Origin: Ignavibacteria bacterium GWF2_33_9
GTDB lineage: Bacteria; Bacteroidota; Ignavibacteria; Kapaibacteriales; UBA2268
Direction of reading: 5' to 3'
Length of the DNA: 33,960 bases
Assembly: GCA_001804565.1 (NCBI GenBank)
Contig: MHAC01000044.1
Span: 1 to 33,960, forward strand
Below the pieces are notes generated by a model, which did no database searches, was not told the DNA's origin, and worked only from the letters and a program-made list of their open reading frames with translations. Every line of letters starts with the position of its first letter. The first letter of the stretch is position 1. Positions 23,423-31,167 of the stretch are shown here, piece after piece. The translations under genes and the position numbers were made by a program.

Positions 23423-23736
23423 TTTAGCCTCCAATGTTTTTTACTTAATTAACTAAACGAAAACAAATACAATTATTTTAGTTGTGGCGAAATATATATT
23501 TAGTTTTCCCTAATACTGATTATATTCACATATAATATGCGATTATAAATAAAATTATACAGTAATTATATGCCTTGTATAATACGGCTGCATCGTTATG
23601 AATAATATTTATGGCTAAATATCGACAATTTTTATAACTATTTATCATCATACTGAATATTTTATGAAAATAGTCAAAAAAATCATTTTATTTGATTAAT
23701 TTGCATTTTTACATTTTAACTAATAAGGAAAATAAA
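23423..23736. other. Divergent intergenic region between peroxiredoxin and osmC
   Basis: The 314 bases hold no gene. They are strongly AT-rich and must contain two divergent promoters. An inverted repeat TATAAT-N5-ATTATA lies at 23531-23547, which could be an operator, but its spacing does not match the PerR box (which has a one-base centre) and the composition makes chance repeats common. No OxyR- or Fur-type site was recognised. Confidence 0.4.
23428..23432 (-). promoter_or_regulatory. Ribosome-binding site that fixes the peroxiredoxin start
   Basis: GGAGG on the minus strand stands five bases before the ATG at 23422. It favours that ATG over the TTG at 23434, and the resulting protein begins directly with its signal peptide. 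Confidence 0.7.
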
Positions 23737-24153
23737 ATGAAATTCACAAGAAAAGCAAAGGCAAACTGGCAAGGAGCCGGTAAAGATGGCAAAGGAACAC
23801 TATCAACTGCAAGTGGAATCCTTAACGAAACACCATATAATTTCTCCATGAGATTTGAAAATGAACCGGGCACAAATCCCGAAGAACTCGTTGGTGCTGC
23901 TCATGCAGGTTGTTTCACAATGAAATTAAGCTTTGTTTTAGGTGAGCATGGATTTACTGCAAATAATATGGATACAGAAGCAACTGTTACTTTCGAAGAT
24001 GGCAAAATATCGGAAATCCATCTAAATCTTTCTGCTTCTGTTGACGGAATTGACGATGCAAAATTCCAGGAATTAGCAGCTTTCGCAAAAGCCGAATGTC
24101 CAATTTCCAAATCATTAAATACCAATATTACTTTGACAGCAAAGCTAGTATAA
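23737..24153 (+). CDS. OsmC-family organic hydroperoxide peroxidase
   Basis: The 138-residue protein reduces organic hydroperoxides with two cysteines. The first is C59 in GAAHAGCFTMKLSF and the second C121 in AECPISKSLN, the exact OsmC arrangement; the arginine-type switch region lies in MRFENEPGTNPEEL (38-51). The start at 23737 has AAGGA seven bases upstream; an alternative start at 23692 would add 15 unrelated residues. It ends before a strong hairpin, so it is probably monocistronic. The length and order fit OsmC proper rather than Ohr. It is cytoplasmic (no signal peptide), which complements the exported peroxiredoxin transcribed away from it. Confidence 0.95.
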   Translation: MKFTRKAKANWQGAGKDGKGTLSTASGILNETPYNFSMRFENEPGTNPEELVGAAHAGCFTMKLSFVLGEHGFTANNMDTEATVTFEDGKISEIHLNLSASVDGIDDAKFQELAAFAKAECPISKSLNTNITLTAKLV

Positions 24154-24173
24154 AGTAAATAATTCATGTCCTG

Positions 24174-24202
24174 AAAAAACGCCTTAACGAGGCGTTTTTT
24201 TA
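24174..24202 (+). terminator. Intrinsic terminator of osmC
   Basis: CGCCT (24180-24184) pairs with AGGCG (24190-24194) around TAACG, extended by six A-T pairs, and a run of seven T follows from 24195. It is a classic rho-independent terminator and separates osmC from the Rieske operon. Confidence 0.92.
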
Positions 24203-24321
24203 TTTTTAGTAAGTTAATTATAACAAAATCAATTATGTTCGTCTGCTCTAATTATTATGTTTGTTGGAACGAATTTATATATTTTGAGTAATTCTTATTA
24301 AGCTTAAGAGAGATTATTAAA

Positions 24322-24732
24322 ATGACAAGAGATGAATTTTTGAAAGTATTAGGCTTGGGAGCAGTTGCTACAGCTTCCATGTTTTGCTTTGGAGGGTGCA
24401 GCAGCGATTCTCCAGCCGCCCCGCAAAATGTTGATTTCACAATTGACATTTCACAATCTTCATATGCAACATTGCAAAATATTGGTGGATTTATCATTAA
24501 AGATGGAGTAATTATTGCTCATATAGAATCAGGTGAATATATTGCTTTGAGTGCTGCTTGCACTCACGAAGGTACAATAATTAATTATAATTCCGGTCAA
24601 AATCTCTTTGTTTGCCCGGCACATGGTTCGGAATTCAATACTGACGGGACTGTTGCAAAGAATCCTGCAAACAAATCTTTGACAAAATATAATGTTACGG
24701 TAACAGGTAATTCAATAAGAGTTTATTCATGA
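24322..24732 (+). CDS. Rieske [2Fe-2S] lipoprotein
   Basis: The 136-residue protein has a Rieske cluster-binding fold: C80-T-H82 in the first box and C98-P-A-H101-G-S in the second, spaced 15 residues apart. The N-terminus (MTRDEFLKVLGLGAVATA) resembles a Tat-type leader with only one arginine, followed by a lipobox-like FGGC with C26 as the likely lipidated residue, then a Ser/Pro-rich linker. The protein should be anchored in a membrane and hold its iron-sulfur cluster outside the cytoplasm. It differs from bc1-complex Rieske proteins, whose boxes read CTHLGC and CPCHGS, by lacking the disulfide cysteines. It heads a four-gene operon with a b561-like cytochrome, YceI and a T9SS protein. Confidence 0.92.
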   Translation: MTRDEFLKVLGLGAVATASMFCFGGCSSDSPAAPQNVDFTIDISQSSYATLQNIGGFIIKDGVIIAHIESGEYIALSAACTHEGTIINYNSGQNLFVCPAHGSEFNTDGTVAKNPANKSLTKYNVTVTGNSIRVYS

Positions 24733-24733
24733 T

Positions 24734-24737
24734 AGGA
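24734..24737 (+). promoter_or_regulatory. Ribosome-binding site for the b561-like gene
   Basis: AGGA within the end of the Rieske gene lies six bases before the ATG at 24744. It supports this start over the ATGA overlap at 24729. Confidence 0.5.
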
Positions 24738-24743
24738 AGTAAA

Positions 24744-25619
24744 ATGAAACCATTAACTATAACATTTGCAGTCATCGCTTTTTTCTCCTTTACTTCAATG
24801 AAGGCTGAAAATATAGTTATTCCAGGAGAGACTCAGCAATCCGAGATTACGAATCAATCAAGTTTGCATTCAACCGAGGATTTTTCATTATTTTCCGAAA
24901 GTAAAGACGGCCTTTCAAATCGTGTGAATGAATGGGCGGATGAACAAAATTTCGGTAATACCGATTATTATGATATTGAAATGAAAGAAAACCAAAATGA
25001 ATTGTTTGCACTCAATTCAGCACAGGATGATACAACGCAGACCGAAAATGATTTAAGTTTTGATGATTTCAACACTGATACAAACCCTAATGCAAATTTA
25101 CTTCCTGAAAATATTAGCTGGAATGAAAGAATGTTTTGGGGTAAAAGTGGTGTGATGCGAAAATTGGGATTGGCAGGTGAACTCTCAGCAGAACAAAGAA
25201 CAAAAGAAATTGGGTGGAGAAGAACTTTCCTCACAATGCACCAAACAACCGGACTTCTCACCTTAGGATTGATGCTGGCATCGTGTTATACCGGTCAAAT
25301 GCATCTCAATGGGGAACCTAACTACTTGAATTACCATGAAGCATTTACTACCAGCACAATAGTTGGGTATTCACTCACAGGTTTTTTGGCATTTATGACT
25401 CCTCCTCCTTCAATTAAAAGGAATGAATTTTCAACAATATCAGTACATAAAACGTTGGCATATTTACATATGGCAGGTATGATTCTTACTCCAATCCTGG
25501 GTTCACAAATTGAGGACAGCAGTAATTGGAATAAAGCTGCTCAATTCCACCAGACATCGGCTTATATAACAACAGCTATATATGCTTCAGCAATGGCTGT
25601 AATTTTATTATTTGATTAA
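24744..25619 (+). CDS. Cytochrome b561-like membrane protein with long acidic N-terminal region
   Basis: Starting at the ATG at 24744, which has AGGA six bases upstream, the protein has 291 residues. The longer ATG at 24729 overlaps the Rieske stop as ATGA and would hide the signal peptide by five residues. Residues 1-21 form a signal peptide; residues 22-120 are polar, acidic and Asn/Gln-rich, with no recognised fold. The C-terminal half has about four TM helices with conserved His: H166 (TFLTMHQTTG), H198 (NYHEAF), H235 and H242 (SVHKTLAYLHMAGM), and H269 (QFHQTSAY). The paired histidines fit two b-type hemes, as in cytochrome b561-like proteins. It should move electrons across or along the membrane to neighbours in this operon. 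No crystal-level assignment is possible from sequence. Confidence 0.72.
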   Translation: MKPLTITFAVIAFFSFTSMKAENIVIPGETQQSEITNQSSLHSTEDFSLFSESKDGLSNRVNEWADEQNFGNTDYYDIEMKENQNELFALNSAQDDTTQTENDLSFDDFNTDTNPNANLLPENISWNERMFWGKSGVMRKLGLAGELSAEQRTKEIGWRRTFLTMHQTTGLLTLGLMLASCYTGQMHLNGEPNYLNYHEAFTTSTIVGYSLTGFLAFMTPPPSIKRNEFSTISVHKTLAYLHMAGMILTPILGSQIEDSSNWNKAAQFHQTSAYITTAIYASAMAVILLFD

Positions 25620-25638
25620 TATTAATATGATAATTAAA

Positions 25639-26187
25639 ATGAAAAAGATATTTTTTTTCTTTGCAATCTTTGCAATTCTGAACTTAAATCTTTTTGCTCA
25701 AGAAGCAGTTCAACTCACAAATACTAAGAATACTGAGATTATTTATACATTGAGTCATCCTGCACACGAAGTAGAAGCAAAAAGTAAGGACTTGCAAGTG
25801 AAAATTGAATATGATAAAAAAGGAAACAAAGTAACAAAGGCAATTGCAATGGTAAAAGTAACTTCTTTCGATAGCGGCAATTCCAGCAGGGACTCTCACG
25901 CAATGGAATCAATTGAATCCACTAAATACCCCACTGCAACCTTTAAAAGTTCTAGTTTTGCTTATGATGGTGACAGTTTAAAGATCTATGGTTCAATCAC
26001 ATTCCATGGTGTTACAAAACTGTTAACTATTAATGCAAAGCAAAGCTTGTCGGGTAATTATCTTAAAATCACAGGACGTTTTGGAATAAGCCTTGATCAT
26101 CACAATGTGGAAAGACCAAAATTGCTCTTTGTACCAACGGATGAATACTTACATTTTAGTTTCACAGCTGATTTTAACATTAAATAA
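25639..26187 (+). CDS. YceI-family secreted lipocalin-fold protein
   Basis: The 182-residue protein starts at 25639 with a signal peptide (MKKIFFFFAIFAILNLNLFAQ). The earlier in-frame starts at 25612 (TTG) and 25627 (ATG) put extra residues before this leader. The YceI fold is shown by HAMESIESTKYPTATFKSS, LKIYGSITFHGVTKLLTI and GRFGISLDHHNVERP, three blocks that line the hydrophobic pocket for isoprenoid lipids in family members. YceI genes often accompany cytochrome b561 genes, and here one follows the b561-like gene by 19 bases. The ligand could be a quinone-like or other isoprenoid lipid; that is inference. There is no metal or heme motif. Confidence 0.9.
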   Translation: MKKIFFFFAIFAILNLNLFAQEAVQLTNTKNTEIIYTLSHPAHEVEAKSKDLQVKIEYDKKGNKVTKAIAMVKVTSFDSGNSSRDSHAMESIESTKYPTATFKSSSFAYDGDSLKIYGSITFHGVTKLLTINAKQSLSGNYLKITGRFGISLDHHNVERPKLLFVPTDEYLHFSFTADFNIK

Positions 26188-26200
26188 TTAAGGAACACAT

Positions 26201-27013
26201 ATGAATAATTATAAATTCATTTTAATATTACTTTTAGCAGTAATATTTAGTACAGGAAATATTTTTGCAAGGAAAAACGGAATTAATGGATTGACTTCAA
26301 CAAAAGCTCAGGGGTGTTTTTGTCATAATATAACAGCAAGTGAAGAAACAGTCCTTTCCATTACAAGTTCAACCGGATCTTTCACAGTTGAACCGGGTTC
26401 AACCACGAAATTTACAATAACAGTGAATCACCCTACTTTACTTGCAGCAGGGATTGATATAGCTGTGGGTATTACATCCGAAGATGATGAACATATAGGG
26501 ACATTAAGCCCAATCACCGGAGAAGGTTTAAATATTCTTGGCGAGGAACTGGTACATTCTGCTCCGAAAGACTTGCAAAATGGGAGTGTTTCATTCAGTT
26601 TCAACTGGACTGCTCCATTGGAGGAAGGTATCTATAATTTACGTGCTGTCGGAAATGCCGTAAATAAAAACAATAAAAGCGATAATGCAGATAAATGGAA
26701 TTATATGTTACCTCAAAGTATTAATGTGAAAGGTCCTAATTCTATTACTGATAATTTTCTGACAAAAGTAGTATTCCCGAATCCATTTAGTGATTTTACA
26801 GTATTCAACTTAAGTGATTTTAATCAAGGTTCAATTCAACGTATTTCGATTGCAGATGTGAAAGGGAATGAAATCCTTAGTATCCCCGTTTCATCAAAAA
26901 TATTTAAATGGAATGGAAAAGATGCTAATGGTAAAAATGTTGCTGCCGGAATATACTATTTGATTATCCAATTAAGAAATGAAAGGAGAATTATACCACT
27001 TATTTCATTATAA
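26201..27013 (+). CDS. Choice-of-anchor-V-like secreted protein with C-x-C-H motif and T9SS sorting domain
   Basis: The 270-residue protein begins 13 bases after the YceI stop, with AGGA six bases upstream. A signal peptide (1-23) precedes NGINGLTSTKAQGCFCHN, where C39-x-C41-H42 resembles a shortened heme c site (normal C-x-x-C-H). Residues about 45-175 form a Reeler-like, choice-of-anchor-V-type beta sandwich (FTVEPGSTTKFTITV, PLEEGIYNLRAVGNAVN). The C-terminus is a type A T9SS sorting domain (VVFPNPFSDFTVFNL, AAGIYYLIIQL). It should be exported to the outside or held on the surface. In eukaryotes Reeler domains stand beside b561 domains, and here a b561-like gene lies in the same operon. 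The gene stops one base before the stop of the convergent glycosyltransferase. Confidence 0.75.
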   Translation: MNNYKFILILLLAVIFSTGNIFARKNGINGLTSTKAQGCFCHNITASEETVLSITSSTGSFTVEPGSTTKFTITVNHPTLLAAGIDIAVGITSEDDEHIGTLSPITGEGLNILGEELVHSAPKDLQNGSVSFSFNWTAPLEEGIYNLRAVGNAVNKNNKSDNADKWNYMLPQSINVKGPNSITDNFLTKVVFPNPFSDFTVFNLSDFNQGSIQRISIADVKGNEILSIPVSSKIFKWNGKDANGKNVAAGIYYLIIQLRNERRIIPLISL

Positions 27014-27014
27014 C

Positions 27015-28172
27015 TTATTCACTTAGATAACTTTTGCAAAAATCAATTAATTTTATTGAATCATAACGCCAGCGATATTGTTTCATAAATGCATCACGAG
27101 CATTTTTAGAACAAGCCGGCCAGTTTTTGTTAGGAATTGAATTAATGAAATTTACAATTGCATCCGAATCATCACAATCAACTACAAATCCTGTATGAGT
27201 TTCCTTCACTATTCTCTTTAAAGGAACTGCCTTGGAAACAATAACAGGAATACCAAGTGCAAAATAATCGAATATCTTATTATGAATTGTATAATTATTG
27301 AAATCATTTACTTGATAAGGCAGAATTCCTATATCAAAATTAGATATAATGCTCACTAAATTCTGAGGTTGAAAGTTTCCATGGAAAATCACATTATCAC
27401 AGTCCTTCGCAATTTTCATTAATTCCGGGATTTCATCGCCATCACCAGCAATTTCCAAACGGAAGTTTTCATGATTTTTGAAATTTTCGGCAAAAGCTGT
27501 CACAAAGTTCTTTATACTCTTTTCACTTGTATGATATCCGTGATGACCAATTGTGTATATACTTCCAAACTCCTTATTAATTTTTTGGGGAAAGTTTCTT
27601 TTTAATGGAGTATTATGAACAATTTCAATTTTATCTAAATCATATTTATAAACTCTGTTCAACCTTCTTTTTTGTTCATTGCAAACTGTGATAATACCAT
27701 CCATAAGGGGAACTACTTTTGCCTCGACCTTGTCGGGCAGACGGAGTTTATGAACCAAAAATCTGGAAATGAAATTTTTATTATACTTTTTCCAGGCACG
27801 CATAGCTGCAGGATAATTTTCAGCCATATCGAGTATAATTGGAATTTTGAATTCATGAGCAAGTTTCCCGGCAGTTTCAGCCAGCATAATTTCACGCACT
27901 ATTATTAAATCAGGAATTATTTCTTCAATTGCCTTTTTGATGGCTTTATTCCATGTTGGATTAAATGGCAAAGGATATGAACGAATTGAATGTTTGAGAT
28001 AACCTACTCTATGAATGTGAACATTGTCTATTACTTCAGAATCGTGAACTTCGTTGCCCCATCTTGCTAAAATATGCACCTGATACTTTGCTTCAGTCAA
28101 TGACTTACAGAATTTTTCGACACGAACATCCCAGGGGTATGGACTTTTCCAAATGTAAAGTATTTTCTTCAT
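27015..28172 (-). CDS. GT4-family glycosyltransferase
   Basis: The 385-residue protein has GT-B folds typical of GT4: an N-terminal acceptor domain opening KILYIWKSPYPWDVRVEK, the donor domain with VHNTP (185-189), TIGHHGYHTSEKS (207-219), EIAGDGDEIPEL and NYTIHNKIFDYFALGIPVIVS (293-313). D302 stands where many relatives have the first Glu. There is no signal peptide; two hydrophobic patches do not make a TM segment. It stops one base from the stop of the T9SS protein, with no room for a terminator between them. The sugar donor and acceptor are unknown, and no other polysaccharide gene is adjacent. Confidence 0.88.
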   Translation of the reverse strand: MKKILYIWKSPYPWDVRVEKFCKSLTEAKYQVHILARWGNEVHDSEVIDNVHIHRVGYLKHSIRSYPLPFNPTWNKAIKKAIEEIIPDLIIVREIMLAETAGKLAHEFKIPIILDMAENYPAAMRAWKKYNKNFISRFLVHKLRLPDKVEAKVVPLMDGIITVCNEQKRRLNRVYKYDLDKIEIVHNTPLKRNFPQKINKEFGSIYTIGHHGYHTSEKSIKNFVTAFAENFKNHENFRLEIAGDGDEIPELMKIAKDCDNVIFHGNFQPQNLVSIISNFDIGILPYQVNDFNNYTIHNKIFDYFALGIPVIVSKAVPLKRIVKETHTGFVVDCDDSDAIVNFINSIPNKNWPACSKNARDAFMKQYRWRYDSIKLIDFCKSYLSE

Positions 28173-28347
28173 TTCAGGTTATTTATTTCAGCAAATTTTC
28201 ACAATTCATTATTTTCAAAATTACTTAATATTTCAAATTATTATATCATCTTCGAAAAAAAAATACAAATAATCAAATTATTTCAATATTTTGCGAATCA
28301 ATTCGCTTTTATATTTCATTAGTTGTGAAATTTTTTATATAAATTAT

Positions 28348-28635
28348 ATGAGTAGAATAAAGAAGCAATTCCAAACAAAATACAAAGCAGATGAACTGAA
28401 AAATTGGGTTTCTGCTGAACTCTTACCAAATCCTATGCTGAGTCAAGCAATTAATCAGGCTGCTTGGAACGGATATGATCTCTTTCTCGACACAAAAATC
28501 GGAAAAGGGAATATAATTATCCGGGACTATTTGGTTGATATTGATTTCGAATTGAATTTCATTGGTTCGATGGCAAGTAAAACAATTGAAGATACTCTCG
28601 ACCAGGAATTCAAAAAACTAGAATCAAAAAAATAA
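28348..28635 (+). CDS. Small protein resembling polyhydroxyalkanoate-system family
   Basis: The 95-residue protein starts at ATG 28348 (an earlier TTG/ATT at 28291 would add 19 unrelated residues). It has a helical N-terminus (IKKQFQTKYKADELKNWV) followed by strands around AAWNGYDLFLDTKIGKGNIII and VDIDFELNFI, then a C-terminal helix (KTIEDTLDQEFKKLE). The order, helix, W-N-G-y-d-l-F, G-k-G-n-i, V-d-i-d-f-e-L, helix, resembles the PHA_gran_rgn (PF09650) fold seen in small proteins of poly-hydroxyalkanoate granules. This is a weak match by eye. No phaC or phasin gene is nearby. It is followed 56 bases later by the outer-membrane protein. Confidence 0.5.
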   Translation: MSRIKKQFQTKYKADELKNWVSAELLPNPMLSQAINQAAWNGYDLFLDTKIGKGNIIIRDYLVDIDFELNFIGSMASKTIEDTLDQEFKKLESKK

Positions 28636-28691
28636 AATCTTCATCTTAATTTTAAGAATTTTATTATTTTAGGAAAAAATGATATTGCAAT

Positions 28692-29288
28692 ATGAAATTT
28701 TTCCTAATTATAATACTATTTCTTTCAATAATAAGTGTTACTTCTTTTTCAGGTAATAATTATCAGGATGATGAATACTATGAAGATGAAGAAGCATATG
28801 TTCAAGAAGGTGTAGTGAAAGCTGTTAATGTTGATTTGGGCTATTTCGGTCCTGCAGGTCTTTCTGCAGCGGCAGGTTTCCGGTACTGGTTTGCAAGTTT
28901 CACTCTTGGTTTTTCCGGTATAGTCAATGACATTCCAAATTATGCACTTAACGGATATGCCCAGGGTATTTATCAAACCAAACCACTCCCGGCAAATTTT
29001 GATGAAAAAAATTATCCTGCTTTGATTGTGACAGGCGACTTTGCTTACCATTATCAGATTTTGCCAAAAGTATCTGCTTTTGCTTCATTGGGATTTTATT
29101 CTCAGTCAGATACAACATTAGCGTGGGATTATTCTAATGATTGGTATTATTACTGGAAGACTCAGAAAAGTTCCGGTGTTGCATTCGGCTTAGGAGCTGA
29201 AATGGATTATCAGGAGAATTTACGAATTGGATTAGGTTATCACACAAAAAGAGGTATATTTGCCCGGCTCTCATATTACTGGTACTAA
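28692..29288 (+). CDS. Outer-membrane beta-barrel protein
   Basis: The 198-residue protein starts with a signal peptide (1-19) and an acidic segment (NYQDDEYYEDEEAYVQEG, 23-40), then about eight alternating strands rich in Gly and aromatic residues (VNVDLGYFGPAGLSAAAGF, FRYWFASFTLGFSG, YPALIVTGDFAYHYQI, KVSAFASLGFYSQ, SGVAFGLGAEMDY, LRIGLGYHTKRGIFARLSYYWY). It ends in aromatic residues, as Bam-assembled barrels do. The number of strands suggests a small eight-stranded barrel of OmpW/OmpA type; the ligand is unknown. The gene overlaps the next by 29 bases. Confidence 0.72.
   Translation: MKFFLIIILFLSIISVTSFSGNNYQDDEYYEDEEAYVQEGVVKAVNVDLGYFGPAGLSAAAGFRYWFASFTLGFSGIVNDIPNYALNGYAQGIYQTKPLPANFDEKNYPALIVTGDFAYHYQILPKVSAFASLGFYSQSDTTLAWDYSNDWYYYWKTQKSSGVAFGLGAEMDYQENLRIGLGYHTKRGIFARLSYYWY
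29251..29254 (+). promoter_or_regulatory. Ribosome-binding site for the YbbR-like gene
   Basis: GAGG, five bases before the TTG at 29260, lies inside the barrel gene. It supports the TTG as the start, for which no ATG substitute exists in frame. Confidence 0.45.
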
Positions 29289-30246
29289 TTTTGTAAAAGT
29301 CAGCAAAAAAATTATAAAAAATATCCGTTCAAAGGGTATTTTTTCTTCATTGCTGTTTGCTTTTGCTCTTTGGTTTTACGTAAGCATGAATAATGTTTTC
29401 ACAATGAAACTTTATGTTCCGTTAATCCTGAAAACAAATGAAAATCAATCAATTGTCAGCGAAGTACCTTCCAAAATTGAAGTAGAAATTAAAGGTAAAG
29501 GATGGAATTTAATAAATGCAAAATTTTTCTACAGTTCTTATTATTGTCTGCTAAAAATTGACAATCTCGAAAGTGAAAATAATCAAATTAATCTGACATA
29601 TTCAAAACTACTGAATAGCATTAAAAATCTGGAAAAATTTGAAATAAAAAGTATAAATCCTGAAAATTTAAATCTTATACTCGGCAATATTGATCAAGTA
29701 TTGAGGAAGATTAAATCCAATATTGAAATACACACCAGGAATGGGTTTACTATTGTAAACACAAAAATGAATCCCGAAGAAGTCGTAGTGAAAGGGTCCT
29801 TAGAAAAAATCAAGGATTTACTGGAAGTTCCTACAAGAAGCAAAATTCTTGAAGATGTATATAAGAATATGAATGGATTGATTTCATTTGCCGATACTCT
29901 TTATCCATCTTTTAATATCAAACCGAATTATACTAAATATAATATAAATATTCAGTTTAAGTGCGACTTATCCTACAAACAAATTCCTGTTAAAGTCAGG
30001 GGTGGTTTATTACCTGCTGATAATGAAATTAAACCCGGATATATTACGGTATATCTAACAGGGGGTGTGGAGGAATTGGCAAATATTAATCCTTCAGAAT
30101 TAGTTGCTTATGTTAATTTTGAGGATTTAATGGATGATTCAACCGGCATATTAGTGCCTGAAATTTCATTACCTTCAAATGTGACTTTAATGAAAACAGA
30201 ACCTCCTTATCTTTACCATTTCAAGTATTCTCAAAAAGGTCTTTAA
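29260..30246 (+). CDS. YbbR/CdaR-like domain protein
   Basis: The 328-residue protein has a basic N-terminus (VSKKIIKNIRSKG) and a TM anchor (about 26-44, IFSSLLFAFALWFYVSMNN). Repeated YbbR-like units follow: KLYVPLILKTNENQSI, PSKIEVEIKGKG; IEIHTRNGFTIVNT, NPEEVVVKGSLEKIKDL; KQIPVKVRGGLLP, KPGYITVYLTGGVEEL. In Bacillus CdaR, proteins with this architecture regulate the c-di-AMP cyclase CdaA; Bacteroidota also have CdaR-like proteins. No diadenylate cyclase gene is present in this window. Starts at TTG, with GAGG 5 bases upstream, inside the last 29 bases of the barrel gene. The exact start is not certain because no other start codon lies before the TM. Confidence 0.85.
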   Translation: MPGSHITGTNFVKVSKKIIKNIRSKGIFSSLLFAFALWFYVSMNNVFTMKLYVPLILKTNENQSIVSEVPSKIEVEIKGKGWNLINAKFFYSSYYCLLKIDNLESENNQINLTYSKLLNSIKNLEKFEIKSINPENLNLILGNIDQVLRKIKSNIEIHTRNGFTIVNTKMNPEEVVVKGSLEKIKDLLEVPTRSKILEDVYKNMNGLISFADTLYPSFNIKPNYTKYNINIQFKCDLSYKQIPVKVRGGLLPADNEIKPGYITVYLTGGVEELANINPSELVAYVNFEDLMDDSTGILVPEISLPSNVTLMKTEPPYLYHFKYSQKGL

Positions 30247-30394
30247 AACATATTTTCATATATATCAAACAATTATAAAAACTATAATTCGTTAGTATCA
30301 TTTCCTGTTTTATAAATAATGTAAATATTCAGCGAAAGAAGAATTTGGGGATAAGATAGGGTATTTATTTTGTTTCATTAAGATTAAGGGGTTA

Positions 30395-31162
30395 ATGTTA
30401 GATAATTTAAGAAAAATATTGAATTTATCTGCAAAACCAACAATATTTCTGATTATTTTTTTCGTATCTTTTTTTTCATTGATAGAAGCTGAAGATCATT
30501 TCCAATTACAAGTCAATTATACACCCACATTTCCATTCGAATACGAAAAAAACATCAATAAAGGACTTTTGACAATGCTCACCGACAGTACTCTATTTGT
30601 ACAGGAAGGTGGTTCTTCATTTTATGGCAAAAGATTCCACAATCGCCGTACCGCCAGCGGTCAGATTTTCGATATGAATAAATATACTGCTGCTCACAGA
30701 AAATTGCCTTTTGGCACAATTGTACAGGTTACAAATATGAATTCCGGCAAAACCTCGATTGTAATTATTAACGATAGAGGACCTTATCACGGAAAGAGAA
30801 TAATTGATTTATCCAAACGAGTAGCAGATCAAATTGGGACTCCAGGAATTCCTCCAATAAAAATTAAGGGTGTTTCGAATGAAAATTACCCTGATTCTAC
30901 ACTTTATACCAATAAATTCATTGTATTTCCTCTAATTAAAGATGTAACCCTAGCTGAAAGTTTCGATATCAATTTTATGAAGAAATACGAGGATTTTGAT
31001 GAAGCTATTATTATGTTGCATACTTTACAAGATTTGCACCCAAGTATACCCTATTGCCTTGCAGTATATGCAAATCAATATTTCGATACTCGTTTCGATA
31101 GAACTTATTATGTGGGAATCTTACTCAAAAGTTCCCTTACAGACTCAATCGTAAAAAATTAA
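30395..31162 (+). CDS. RlpA-like double-psi beta-barrel protein
   Basis: The 255-residue protein has a signal or anchor segment (15-31), then an RlpA-type double-psi beta-barrel (about 66-160): GSSFYGKRFHNRRTASGQ, YTAAHRKLPFGTIVQVTN, and IVIINDRGPYHGKRIIDLS. D127 in NDRGP corresponds to the catalytic Asp of RlpA lytic transglycosylases, which cleave glycan strands without stem peptides. The C-terminal 95 residues have no clear SPOR signature, although YCLAVYANQYFDTRFDRTYYV might be a diverged one. An AAGGGG ribosome-binding site precedes the ATG. It lies 149 bases after the YbbR-like gene and is convergent with the CorA gene, with five bases between the stops. Confidence 0.9.
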   Translation: MLDNLRKILNLSAKPTIFLIIFFVSFFSLIEAEDHFQLQVNYTPTFPFEYEKNINKGLLTMLTDSTLFVQEGGSSFYGKRFHNRRTASGQIFDMNKYTAAHRKLPFGTIVQVTNMNSGKTSIVIINDRGPYHGKRIIDLSKRVADQIGTPGIPPIKIKGVSNENYPDSTLYTNKFIVFPLIKDVTLAESFDINFMKKYEDFDEAIIMLHTLQDLHPSIPYCLAVYANQYFDTRFDRTYYVGILLKSSLTDSIVKN

Positions 31163-31167
31163 TATTA

